Shown here: positions 19,841 to 31,329 of the stretch, piece by piece
Numbering within the stretch: position 1 is the first letter of the stretch
How the letters are laid out: each line of letters starts with the position of its first letter
DNA from: Zizania palustris
Lineage: Eukaryota > Streptophyta > Magnoliopsida > Poales > Poaceae
Direction: 5' to 3'
Assembly: GCA_019279435.1 (NCBI GenBank)
Contig: JAAALK010000286.1
Location: 21,905,931 to 21,969,930, forward strand
DNA length: 64,000 bases
Translations under genes and position numbers: made by a program
The notes under the pieces: model-generated
The model's input: only the letters and a program-made list of their open reading frames with translations
The model's database searches: none
Told to the model about the DNA's origin: nothing

Positions 19841-22800
19841 ATGGTGAAGACTAAGGGATCTGCGCCTCCGTCGGCTTTGGCTCGGCAGCAGGCGGCCGCA
19901 GCAGCAGTGGCGGCAGCGTTGGCGGCGGCATCTCCGATGCCGGCAGCGACATCCATGGAGGCAGGGGGGAGAAATCCCCAAATCTCCGACAATCAAGGTA
20001 TGTGCCCGCCGTCGACGAAATATTTGGACCAGTCTTTTGAACTGGGGTCTTCTGCCTGTAAGAGGGAATCACTAGCAATAGCAGTAGAAGGGAAAATCAG
20101 TACCGGAGTAATGATTCGCAAGCCTGGAAAAGAGCTTATTCCGTCACCGAGGCCTGGAGAAGTGGTCGTATTCGAAGCCTTCTTCGAAGCCGGCTTGGGC
20201 CTTCCTGCAGTGGACTTCTTAGCAGAAGTTTTGGATTTGTTTCATGTAACCCTCCCCCAATTATCTCCGAATGCAGTAGCTAGGTTAGCTATCTTCGAAT
20301 GGGCGCTGAGAGCCGAAGGTTGCGAGGGGAGGGCAGAAATCTTCGCTGCACTTCATAGAGCAACTTGCCAGCCGAAGACCTTCGTAGGCTCTGGAGGTGA
20401 GAAAGTGGTGGTTGCCTTCGGAAGCATTAATTTTAGGCTTCGGGACGAATATGCCCTGCAATTCCCTACTAAGGCCATCAACGCAAGATGGTACACTGAC
20501 TGGGTGATGAGGTGGTTCTATGCCGAAGTTGGAGCAGGTAACTCTCTAGCTGGACCTTTGAAAGAGATTCAATTCCGGAAAGAAGCCTTAGTGCAACCCA
20601 ACGAAGACCAGCTTGAAGCTCGTCTTAACCTGCTTCAGAAAATTAGTCGAAGGTTAAGCATGCGGGACTTAGCCGAAGAGTTCCTCGGACTGCAAATTCC
20701 TCCGCTGATGGCCAACTGGCCTATCATCTTCGAGGATGATTCGGAAGGCGGTCTCCGCAAGATCAACTTAACTTCGAGCCCTGCAGGTAACTTCGAAACC
20801 AACATGCATTGAACATATTTACTTCGAAAAAAGACTAACTTGAATTATTTATTTTTTAGCTTCTTCAGTCCCTATTACTTCAGAGCAAATTGTAAGGGCT
20901 TCGGAGAAGATTTTGGGTGCCCCAACTCCGACTGAAAAAGAATGGCGAATTAAACTGGTCGGGAGTTGGGAAAGGTTTAACAGAGTATGGGGAATGTTGA
21001 AACTCACTCCTCCCCCTCTGATGGATTGGGTGCCTTCGGAGAAAGGGCCCCAGAAGAGGAAAGCCGAAGCTGGGACTTCGAGTTTAGCAAAAACTCCGGT
21101 GAAGAAGGTGGCTCGGAAGCCAAAAAACCTCGCACCTTCGGATCCTGCACCTTCGAGCTCAAGGGCTTCGGTTTCCGATTCCCAAGAAGAAACAGGGAGA
21201 TTGCTTGTGCGTCTGATGGAAGAGAATGAAACTCAAAGGACTGCACAAGCCGAAGTACCTGCGAACGTACCGGAGTCCGGAGATAATGTTGATCAACCAA
21301 GGACTTCGGTAGTTCAAGAAGATGTAACTCAGGACGAAGTTCCTGTGAATGAAAGTGGGGTCGAAGTCACTATGGCTTCGATTCCCGAAGAAGCAATGAG
21401 GACTGCCCAGGACGATGCTCCTGCAGTCCAAGACTTAACGGCTAATTCGGATGAAGAATTAGCCTTCGATCCACCGAACAGTCCGACGATGACTCCTCTG
21501 CAAAATGTCGAAGGTAGACTTCAAATAACTTCTTCGTGTTTATTTTGAGTATTTATACAATGTATAATACTTTTCATTATTTTATAGAGTCCACTCCTAT
21601 GGAAGAAGTCCGTCAAGAGGAAATAATTCCTGGGCCTTCGACGACTTCGGAGCCAGCCCAGAGAGTTACTCAAAAGGGACCTGGAAGAGGCAAAAGACAA
21701 ATAGAGCCCCTGCCTGCTATAAGCTCCGAATCAACTCCGTCTGATTCAACAGACGAGAGTCAATCTTCCAGGGAGGGTCAATCTCCAGTGGCTCCGAAGA
21801 CTATAGGCCAAAGCTCCCGTCCTTCGTTGAACGAAGATGACCAAGAGGCAATAAGCATGCTCCCCTTGCTGGCTCCTTTCTTAGGGCAAACAACTGGTCT
21901 TCGGACTTTGCTCGAACCTTTGGATCGAGCTAGCCGTGACATAGGGGAGACCAAATTAGTGGCCATCCTGAGCAAGGCTGACAGGACGGAGCTTAATGCC
22001 GTTATTGAACGTACAGCCTACCAGGTACGAAGTAACTGCGAAATATTATAGAGTTCATCTTCGAATAAATATTTACTTTAGTTTTTTTTTATTTTGACAG
22101 CAAACTGTCTTGGCCCGAGCTGCAAATATATGCAATGACGAAGAAATCGCTCGGCTTCGGGAAGAAAACAGTGCTCTTCAAAGGAATTTTAACATCTCCG
22201 AAAGTCGAGTGGCTCAAATGGACAATATAATATCAACAGAGCGAAGGGCCAGGCAAAGCTTGGAAGCTGCGAAGAAAGAGCTCGAAGCAGAAAGGATTGT
22301 GCTTCGAGCAAAGGTTGAGAAACTGCGAGCGGAGCATGCTACTGTGGGGTCCAAGCTCGTCCGACTTGAAGAGGAAACTAGCCAACTGCTAAACCAGAAA
22401 AATACTTTGACTACTGAAAATGCTAGGCTTTCTGGGGTTTTGGATGAAGTCACTTCGGCGAAGGATGCGCTGAACAAAGACAAGTTGAAGTCTGAGAAGG
22501 TGGCTGCGGAGGTTATGAGTCAATTGTTAGATGTCCTAGAGTACTTCGGTACTACTGGGACATTTCCTTCTGATGATAACATCACTCTTCTGCGCCGGTT
22601 GAAAAGGATCCAAGGGGTGGCGAAGCAGATGAAGACAGCGGGCATTAGATACGGAGAACTCTCCGGACAAGTGTCTGCTGTTGGTCTACTTCGCTATTAC
22701 GAAGATCTGGGCCGATCAATAACTCCGGACGCAGGAGGGGGTCCAATCACCTTCGACGACGAGCGACTTCTCAAACCTTCCGAAGGTGTGGCTGCTGCTT

Positions 22801-23495
22801 GGCGAGCCTTCCAAACCTCCTAGAGAGCCGAAGGTCGTTCTGCGATCAAGGCTTGGATCGACAAAGGCCAACGCCAGAAGCACGCTCGGACTCAAGCTTC
22901 GAGCAGTCAACCTCCTTCGAACCCGCAGGTTTAGGAATATTTTAGGATTTTTAACCATGTAAGCTTTATGCTTGTAAACATTCATCAATGAAAATCTTGT
23001 TTGTTATATTTTTAGGCTTTGCCTCTTATGGAAGATATCGAAGTGTTAGAGCCTAACAACGAACTTCGCTCATTGTGGAACACCTTCGAACTTCTAAAGA
23101 ATTATAAGCGTCCTCGATTTCTTATTCCTCGAGATGACTCCGGCGTAATTGCGCCTGAAGTAATCAAAGACGTATTGTCTTATATTAAAGAGGAAGATAA
23201 AGAGGTTGACGCAAACACCTCGTCTTCTGAAGACACTAAATGGTTTGAAGACGAAGGTGAAGCTCGAAATAAAAGATCTGAAGATCTTAGAAGCTGGGAA
23301 AGAAGCCCCGAGCGGCTTCGAACTTGGGTCGAGCTTCAACAAGAGCAGAAGGATTTTAGAGCTTCGAAGGGGAGGAAGAGAGTTAAACGTAAAGTTCTTA
23401 GAACTTCTGATGTTGGAACTAGTCATTCCACCTCTAGCTCTCGGGACCGAAGAGGTCTCCGATTCCTTCTTGGTATAGATACCAATTTTTCATAG
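19841..23495 (+). pseudogene. antisense gene of Tat 1 (five exons)
   Basis: Function is unknown. Exons with GT/AG borders and consistent phase: 19841-20786, 20860-21513, 21588-22024, 22101-22928, 23016-23495 (about 1114 codons). Exon 1 has an Ala-rich start and then a block like the plant 'putative gypsy type transposon' domain (PRPGEVVVFEAFFEAGLGLP, LSPNAVARLAIFEWAL). Exons 2-3 are acidic and Ser/Pro-rich. Exon 4 is a long coiled coil (about residues 690-800). Exon 5 is charged and ends basic. One TAG at 22821-22823 breaks exon 4 with the frame open on both sides. The start is the first ATG after the TATA box, and exon 1 is shared with Tat 2 (62911). Confidence 0.82.
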
Positions 23496-23859
23496 TGTAA
23501 TCTGTAAACACGTTTGTTTTAATAGTGAATGCCGATTTAAAATTGTCTCCATATTTACTAGCCCCTCTTTGAGTATAAGCAACTTCGAAATGTATTCAAA
23601 GATGGTTATGCGCAAAGAAAAAACTTCGGAGTACAATTTTTTGGGGGTTCGGAGCCCCTCTGTCATTTAAAGATCTTTTGAAATCTTATGAAATGTCTTC
23701 GACTTTTTGCAGTCGGAAGAATGGTAACTTAGTACCTTTGTTTTATGAAAGAAATCACTTGAGATAACTTTCGGGACACTTTAGTGTCTTAAAAAATTTG
23801 TCACTTTGGACTATGTTAACAGACATTCGAAGCTCATGGCTCAAATGCTGTTTTGCTTT

Positions 23860-24215
23860 AGCCACCTTCGGCTTGTCTTTGCAATCTCTGACGAACCAAT
23901 GGTTCGGAGTTTGCAATTGTCTCTTTGGACTCTTTTTACGGATGTCTACCAGCCAATGGCTTGGACTCCGTATAATTTAGCCACCTTCGGCTATTTTTGC
24001 AGAAGTCTACCAGCCAATGGCTTGGACTTCGCAGATTTTGGCCACCTTCGGCTCTTTTTAAGGAAGTCTGCAAGCTGCAGCTTGGACTCCGTAGATTTTG
24101 GCCACCTTCGGCTCTTTTTACGGAAGTCTACCAGCCAATGGCTTGGACTCCGTAGAATGTGGTTTTGGGCTCTTTTACGGATGCCTACAAGCCAGTGGCC
24201 TGGGCTCCGGATTAT
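23860..24215. repeat. tandem repeat of about 60 bp in Tat 1
   Basis: About six imperfect units built on CCAATGGCTTGGACTCCGTA, GCCACCTTCGGCTCTTTTTA and CGGAAGTCTACCAG. They lie between the antisense gene end and the pol end. The clearest neighbours are 24001-24060, 24061-24120 and 24121-24175. Confidence 0.85.
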
Positions 24216-24417
24216 GTCAGCCCCCACGTCGGAGGCTTCGAACTTTATGGGTTCGAAATCCGAAAATACAACCCAGCTTAATGACACTTCCCTCTCGGTC
24301 GACCCCGCGGTTCCAGTGCGTCCACTCGGAAGCTGGAAGTCTATGAGGGGAAGGCAACTATCAGGGTCATATGCTTTATTAATTTAGAGGTGATTACAAG
24401 CGAATTACAAGGAGCCC

Positions 24418-27400
24418 TTATGCGAAGTATCGCTTTAGGTGCTCCGCATGCCAAGTATGTGCTAACTCTTCACCTTCTAAATTAGCTAATTTAAATGAAC
24501 CAGGGCGCCCTGAGCGGACAATTAGATATGGACCTTCCCATTTATTGCCTAACTTCCCTGGTGCTATAATGCTTCGTTGAACAAGATGACCCGGCCTTAA
24601 CTCGTTGAGCTTAACCTTCGGGTCATACCAAGTCTTTGTCTGCTGATGATACTTTGATAAATTAGCTACATCCCGAAGTCTTGTTTCTTCTGACAAATCT
24701 AACGAAGCTTGTCTTTCTTCTTCAATGTCCGGTTCGGTGCTGCGAAATGATCCCCCTTTGAGCTCCGTTGGAGTCATAGCTTCATCTCCGAATAGTAGTT
24801 TGAACGGAGTAAAACCTGTGGACCTTGTTTGCGTAGTCCGAATGGACCACAGAATCTTCGGAAGCTCTTCGGTCCACAGTCCCTTTGATAATCCTACTAT
24901 TCTTCGATTTAGCCCTGATAAAATATTTCCATTGGCTCGCTCTACGGCTCCATTCGACTGAGGATGTCTCACTGCAGCAAAACATAGTTGAATGCCTAGG
25001 TCTTCGCAAAACTTCCTGAAGGGTTCTGCGTCGAACTGTGTTCCATTATCAACTGTGAGATATCTAGGCACTCCGAACCGGCAAATAATGTTCTTCCAGA
25101 AGAATTTCTGTACATTGTTCGAAGTGATAGCTGTTAAGGGCTCTACTTCTACCCACTTAGAAAAATATTCAATAGCTACCACTGCGAACTTCAGATTTCC
25201 CTTTGCTAACGGAAAGGGACCAATTAGATCCATACCCCATCTGGCCATGGGCCATACCGGAGCAATGACTTGAAGAGCTGTTGGTGGGCGATGACTCCGT
25301 CGACCCATCCACTGGCATCCTTGACAAGTGCGGACCAAGCTCTCCGCATCAGCTGTTATTGTGGGCCAATAAAGCCCCTGGCGAAGTGTTTTTCCTGCCA
25401 GAGCTCTAGGGGCTAAATGGCTTCCACAAAGGCCTTCGTGAATTTCTCGAAGAATTTCTTGGCCTTCGGCTTGAGATATACATCGGAGTAGAGGGGAACA
25501 TACTCCGGCCTTGTATAATATACCGTTGATTAACTGATAGTTTCTGGCTCTGAGCTTTAATCTTGACAACTGGGGCTCTTCGGGCAAATTTGTTCCTCCT
25601 TGCAAGAGTTCTATGATCGAATCTTTCCAATCTACATTAGGAATGCAAAGAATCTCTGCAGAGGCAATTTGTGGCACCGAAGGTATATTGAGCTCCTCAT
25701 AGAAAGCTTCTTCAGGCACATCCACAGCTCAGGCTGCAGCCTTCGCTAAAATGTCCGCTTGCACGTTTTCAGCTCTTGGTATACTCCGAATGGAAATACC
25801 CTTGAAGTGTGCTTCGATCTTGCGAATTTCTTCTAAGTACTTGGCAAGCTGTGGATGCCGAACTTGAAAACTTTTGTCTACGCGCCCTGCTACTATCTGA
25901 GAATCTGTTTTTATAATTATTCTTGTAGCCCCTAGAGCACGTGCTTTCCGGAGTCCCAATAAAATCCCTTCGTACTCTGCTATATTATTGGTAGACTTAA
26001 AGTTGAGTCTTGCGAAGTACATTGCTCTTTGCCCTGACGGTGAAATCAACACTGCCCCAATGCCTGCTCTGGATGCTTGGAAAGCCCCATCGGAGTAAAC
26101 AGTCCAAACTCCGTCATTTGATTTCTCCGGAGTCAAATTCGCAGGTGGAGTCCACTCTGCTACGAAGTCTGCTAGGACTTGGGATTTGATAGCTGTCCTT
26201 GCCAAGAAAGATATGCCGAAAGGTGCTAGCTCGACTGCCCACTTTCCAATCCTTCCAGTGGAATCTTTGCTTCGGAGCATATCTCCTAAGGGATACGAAG
26301 TTGGTACAATTACATTGTGAGCCAAAAAATAATGTCTTAGCTTCCTCGAAGCCATTATCAGAGCATAAACGAACTTCTCAAGTTCAGAGTATCTTGTCTT
26401 CGCTCCTGACAATGCTTCGGATACAAAATAGACAGGATTTTGGACCAACTTCCCATTGAAATCCACTTCTCTGACAAGGACTGCGCTGACAGCTGAACCT
26501 GTAGCTGCAAGGTACAGGAGTAGGGTTTCGTCCGCAATAGGCACCGTGAGTGTAGCAAGATTGCTGAGATAATCTTTAATATCTTCGAAGCTTTTCTGAC
26601 ACTCCGGTGTCCATGCAAAATCTTCGGACCCTTTCAAAGCTTTAAATATTGGCAAGCTCCTCTCCGCAGACCTTGATAAAAACCTGCTAAGTGCGGCCAG
26701 GCGTCCAGTCAGCTTTTGCACTTGCTTTAAATTCTCCGGAGGAGCCATTTTCTGCAGCGCAGTTATTTGAGTAGGGCTAGCTTCAATTCCCCTGCTTGAA
26801 ACTAAATACCCTAACAACTTTCCAGCCTTAGCTCCGAATATACATTTTTCGGGGTTAAGACGGATCCCACATGCCCGAAGGCTATGGAATGTTTCTGCTA
26901 AGTCTAGGCTATGTTGGTGCTTTAAAGCACTCTTTATTACAATATCATCCATATAGGCCTCCACATTGTGACCTAGTTGATGACCTAAAGCCTTAGCAAC
27001 TAATCTTGAAAAAGTAGCCCCGGCATTTCTTAGGCCAACGGGCATTCTTACATAGCAGAAGACTCCCGAAGGAGTTACAAAGCTTGTCTTGATTTCATCT
27101 TCGCGCTTCAACCATATTTGATGATAACCAGAATACGCGCCAAGGAAGCTTAATAACTCCGAACCTGCAGTGGAGTCAACCAGTTGATCAATTCGGGGCA
27201 TGGGGTAGGGGTCACGTGGGCACGCTTTATTCAAGGATGTGAAATTGATGCACATGCGCCACTTCCCGGAAGACTTCTTCCTGACGAAGACTGGGTTGGC
27301 TAACCATTCTGTGTGAGCCACTTCTCTGATAATCCCAGCCTTCAACAGTTTTTCAACTTCGTCCTTAGCTAGAGCAGCTCTCTCTGCGGACATCTTCCGG

Positions 27401-29808
27401 AGTCCTTGTCAAACAGGCCGGGCCTTCGGGTTTACAAGTAAACTGTGTTCAATGATATCCCGATCGACTCCGGTGATATCTTCGTCAGACCAAGCGAAGA
27501 CATCCAAATTTTCTTCCACAACCTTTTCCAAGGAGGTTGCAACTTCAGGAGGTAAATCTTTACCAAATTGAAAAGTGTATTCTTTACCATCTTTAACAAT
27601 GACCTTCGTTGCAATCTCTCCTTCTGGACTTGGTCTCGGAAAAGACATCTTCAGAGCTTCGGAGGAGGCTGAAAAAATTTCTTCATTATCCTGCACACTG
27701 TTTACTTGCCTCGGATCAAGAGGGGGACCATGACCATATTCTGCCCTCCGAGCAATGGCTTGATCTCCGAAGATTGTTAGGACTCCTGCTTGTGTGGGCA
27801 TCTTCATGCACAAGTAGTTGTGATGCGCCACAGCTCCGAACTAATTCAACATGCCCCGTCCGAAAATGACATTATAAGCATACGGGGCATCTACCACATC
27901 AAAGATAACTTCTTCAGTTCGGGCTAATAAACCCTCTCCGAAGGTAACTTCCAGGCCTATCTGGCCAAGTGCATCAAGCGGAGGTCCTGCGAAGCCTTGT
28001 AGAGGACGAGCCGCTGGGAGGAGATGCTTCCTGGAAATGCATAACTGATCGAAGGCTTGCACAAAAATGATATCTGCCGAACTACCTCCGTCAATTAGCA
28101 CCCTTCGGACTTCAGTCCCTGCAATATCAGCAGTGATGACCAATGGATCTGCGTGCGGGAACTTAATACCAGATGCATCCTCCGTAGAGAAAGATATCGG
28201 AACATGAGACCACTCCGGCATTGCAGCTGCAGATGACGAAGTCCCAATATGACCTACTTCCCGAACGTACTCTCTTCGCTGTCTCTTGGACATGCTTCCG
28301 AGGGTACCTCCTCCGGAGATAGGGAGAACTACTCTTTTTCCTCTATCTTGCCCTTCCTCTTGCTTCGGAGGTGGCATAACATTGGCCACCGAAGGGTGCC
28401 TTGCAGCATCAAAATTTTCTATCCGCGCCACAGCCTGGACCGGCTCAGGGCGCGTTGCTGCTGGACTTCGGTCGGTACTACCTCGACCCGAAGTTCTCTC
28501 CAAGTACTCTCCCCTTAGGGTAAGGATAGCCTTGCAAGTGTCAGTTGCATGGCTTCGATTTTCTCCATGAATACAGCAAAAAAGGGTCTGGCCCTTGCCA
28601 GCCGTTTTCCCTGGTGGCCTCCAGCCGCTGGCCTTGTTCCCCGCAGACTGTGGAGCTCTTGGTGCAAACTTCTGTGGGGGTGCAATATTCAAGACTTCAG
28701 AGTGAGGGTGCTTTTGCCCTCTTCTTCGATCATGTTGCAATTCGAAGACTAGTTCCTGCGGCTGTGCCGAAGTCTTCACTTCTGCTTTAACTTCTTGCAA
28801 TAATGTCGAAGTAGCAGCAGTCCTCCGAAGCCAACCCTCTTCTGACCTCGCATACTCCTCGAAATATGACATCAACTGTGACACTGAGGAGATGCTCTTC
28901 CGATGCAGTTTATCCAGAAGGCCTTGATGACTGACGCCTTCCCGAGCCGCATCAACCACTGAGGATGTGGACAGCCCCCGAATTTGCGACTTCGTATGAG
29001 CGAAGCGCTTAAAGTACTGCCTCAATGTTTCTCCGGGGAGCTGTTTCACTTGGAAAAGGCTTCCTGTTGACATAGGAGGCACGAAGGTGCCCTGAAAGTT
29101 ACTTATAAACTTCCTCTTCAACTGCGACCACGAATTGATTGATCCTGGCTTTAAAGACCAGAACCATCTCAACGCCACTCCTTGAAGAGCTAACGGGAAG
29201 CACTTCGCCATAGTGTCTCTGACTCCGCCGCTAGCCTCAATCGCTAGGGCATAAGAACGCGCGAACTCTCCGGGATCTTCATCTCCGGCATACTTGCAGA
29301 GCTTCGAAGTTTTAAACTTTGGATCAAAGCGAACCTTCTGCAGCTCTGGATGCAACGGAGATTCATTGTCGTAGGAGGCGTTCTCCGGGGCTTCGGGATA
29401 ATCAATATCATCATCTTCGGGCACTTCTGGGATAGTTGGGACGGCTTGAGAGCGAAGCCTGTTCGCAGCTTCTTGTCGCCATCTAGCTACCTCAGCTTGA
29501 AGGTTGGCCATTTGAGTGGCCATATCTCCAAGGCTATCTTCATCTCCTCCGGAAGGACCTTCCGGGTCTTGAGAACTGGTAGGATCAGTTCGAACCGGGA
29601 TAGAGGGTGGAGAAGTGACTCTGGGCTGTCGGAGTATGGAAGGGGTTGGCGGAGAGGCTTCGTATGTCCGAGGAATAGAAGCCCCTTCCGGAGTTTGTGG
29701 AGGGAAAGCCGAAGACCCTCCGACTTCAACTGTGTCGAAGGGTATCTCTCCGGAGATCCGAGAGGACCTCCGAGTGGGATTGCGAGGTGCGCTCCGCTTA
29801 GGAGGCAT
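24418..29808 (-). pseudogene. gag-pol: Tat 1 gag-protease-pol polyprotein, three in-frame stops
   Basis: One frame of about 1797 codons from ATG 29808 to TAA 24418. Gag has a retrotransposon gag core (CFPLALQGVALRWFWSLKPG, near residue 215) and a Cys/His knuckle (CCIHGENRSHATDTC). The protease has VLIDGGSSADIIF near residue 570. RT has YMDDIV near 952. A canonical RNase H is followed by a second RNase H (VYSDGAFQASRAGIGAVLIS near 1240), a Tat-clade trait. Integrase has a zinc finger (CQGCQ) and DLIGPFP, TVDNGTQFD and AVERANG for the D-D-E residues. Stops stand at 27841-27843 (TAG), 27409-27411 (TGA) and 25729-25731 (TGA), with no frameshift. It is otherwise full-length. Confidence 0.93.
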
Positions 29809-29850
29809 GATGTAAAAAGTTGGTAGAGAACGAAGTTTTTCGGACTAGGT

Positions 29851-29868
29851 TCCCCACGGACGGCGCCA
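29851..29868 (-). promoter_or_regulatory. primer-binding site of Tat 1
   Basis: On minus, TGGCGCCGTCCGTGGGGA stands two bases after the LTR end. This is a primer-site form common in plant Gypsy elements and confirms that minus is the element's sense strand. Confidence 0.8.
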
Positions 29869-29870
29869 AC

Positions 29871-30364
29871 TGTTGGCGTAAAAGATTACGCTAACAGGTT
29901 TCTGTAGAAAAGAAACTAACAAACAAAGTGTTTGTGAAGCGAACTGCTCTAAGTCTCCGAAAGGATAATAACTTAGAATAGTTCGAAAGTGTGTATTGAA
30001 TTACTTGTATTCGGTCCCTATTACAAAGTGAAATGGGGGGTATTTATAGGCCCAAACATTAAGGAAAAGACCTATTTACCCCTCTATTACAACCGACATT
30101 AAGGAAACTATTCGGTTTCCTTAATAGGGCTAAAATGGTAAAAGACTAATCTAATAAGAAATAAGATAAGTCTTCCATCTTAGCTGGCAGAAAAGATCTT
30201 GAAGGGCTTTAGTTCGAAGACATACTCCGAACCAATGCCTATCTTGTGCTTCGAACGGGGTTCCGGGTGTCTTCGAAGATGATCTTCTGAGAACCTTCGA
30301 ACCTGATGACTGCCTTTATGTTGCTTCGGCAATAACCCCGAAGATGAGATATTTTCCCCCAACA
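29871..30364 (-). repeat. Tat 1 LTR (5' LTR relative to gag-pol)
   Basis: 494 bp, nearly identical to 18894-19387. The minus-strand TATA box is at 30041-30048. It is followed on the right by the target duplication GTGGG. Confidence 0.93.
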
Positions 30365-30369
30365 GTGGG

Positions 30370-30818
30370 TAAACCTCCAAATACCGCAAGACCAACCCCT
30401 ATATAACGGGCTAAGGCCGATTCAAGCCAAGCCCCCCGACGGCACTACATTAAATCATTCTTTTCGCTTTCAATATACTATTTCCTCTCTACTTTTGCCC
30501 TAGTTTTATTCTTTGCTCTAGAAGTAGCCCTTTGTCAATTTGGTCGGCAAATTGTCCGTATTTTCGCCACGTTACCTCAAGTTCTTTGTGGGTTTGATTT
30601 GAAAACTTCCATTTCACCTTCGTACGTGTTTTTATCGGTAATTCGGTCCCTAGACCAAATTGCCCTTGATCTTTTGGTGTTATTGCAGGGTTTCATCTTC
30701 TCCTTCATCGCCAAAGATCCTCACATAGATCCATCTCCGTTGGCGGGATCGCCGACAAGTCGATCGGATTGCACCATCGCCGCCCAATTTGACCGATCAA
30801 CCTTAGTAGGTCCAACCG
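30370..30818 (+). repeat. 3' LTR of Gypsy A, second part, truncated
   Basis: It continues the LTR after Tat 1 (TAAACCTCCAAATACCGCAAG matches 14206 on). Similarity to the 5' LTR ends around 30818, after TAGGTCCAACCGG. The remaining third of the LTR is missing. Confidence 0.8.
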
Positions 30819-30835
30819 GAGGATGACGTTTATAA

Positions 30836-31104
30836 ATAGGCAGGAGAATTTTTTTAAAATAATATTTTTTATTTTTTTAACTTTCTATACCCATTCAAAA
30901 AATTGCAAAAATGGGTACCCGTCGGCTGAACCAGGCCATGTCAGCCTTGGTTTGCCCGATGGTTGGCTGAACCAGGGCCACGTTATCCTGGTTCGGCGAA
31001 TGGTCAGTCGATGGGTGCCTATTTTGTATTTTTTTTTGAAATGGATATACACATTTAAACTTTTTTCAAAAAAATATTATCTAAAAAAATTCAATAGGTG
31101 GGAG
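30836..31104. mobile_element. foldback MITE with 11-bp direct repeats (MULE-like)
   Basis: The body is about 30847-31093. The ends AATTTTTTTAAAATAATATT and the reverse complement of the right end, AATTTTTTTAGATAATATTT, form an inverted repeat, and weaker pairing runs far inward. The flanks ATAGGCAGGAG and ATAGGTGGGAG are direct repeats with two mismatches. A 9-11 bp duplication fits Mutator-like elements. There is no coding. Confidence 0.65.
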
Positions 31105-31329
31105 CTAACAGAACACTCTCATATCGTGCAGAACCATAAACCCTAGCGGTCATGTCTTCTCCTCCGTAGTCGTTCCACTGTCACGCTCCACATGTTCCAC
31201 TATCGTTCTCTTCCGCCGTCGTGGCTTCCTCCGGTAGTCTCTATCCTATCATGACCTCCTCCGCCAGGGTCTCTTCTTCTATTGTTGAGCCTCCTCGCCA
31301 TCGCCTCGTGCATATTCCTCCTAAGGTTC
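31105..31329 (+). other. unassigned sequence left of Tekay B
   Basis: C/T-rich sequence of unknown origin (ACCCTAGCGGTCATGTCTTC and on). It continues at 56984 once Tekay B and one GGTTC copy are left out. A Ser/Pro-rich frame is open across the junction apart from one early stop. It could be a host gene remnant or chance. Confidence 0.4.

Larger units (their letters stand above)
18894..30364 (-). mobile_element. complete Tat-clade Gypsy retrotransposon (Tat 1)
   Basis: This 11.47 kb element lies inside the 3' LTR of Gypsy A, flanked by exact 5-bp duplications GTGGG (18889-18893 and 30365-30369). Both LTRs are 494 bp and start TGTTGGCG and end CCCCCAACA; I count about 8 differences (1.6%). 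Gag-pol is on the minus strand, so the 29871-30364 LTR is its 5' LTR. A multi-exon gene on the plus strand (19841-23495) lies between pol and the left LTR, an arrangement known from Tat-clade elements. The doubled RNase H also supports Tat. Confidence 0.95.
13917..30818 (+). mobile_element. Gypsy element A, Tat-like, gag-only, truncated 3' LTR
   Basis: The LTRs start TGTTGAC. The 5' LTR is 13917-15047. The internal part (15048-18624) has a Gag-like coding region but no protease, RT or integrase, so the element could not move by itself. The 3' LTR starts at 18625, is split at 18893 by Tat 1, and resumes at 30370 until similarity to the 5' LTR stops near 30818. The two LTRs differ by well over 10% in the parts compared, which makes it the oldest datable LTR element here. 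The left flank is ATTGC; no right duplication is visible. Confidence 0.85.

Noticed and set aside
23806..24387. 193-codon ORF over the 60-bp tandem repeat
   Set aside because: Open only because the repeat period is a multiple of three; no domain.
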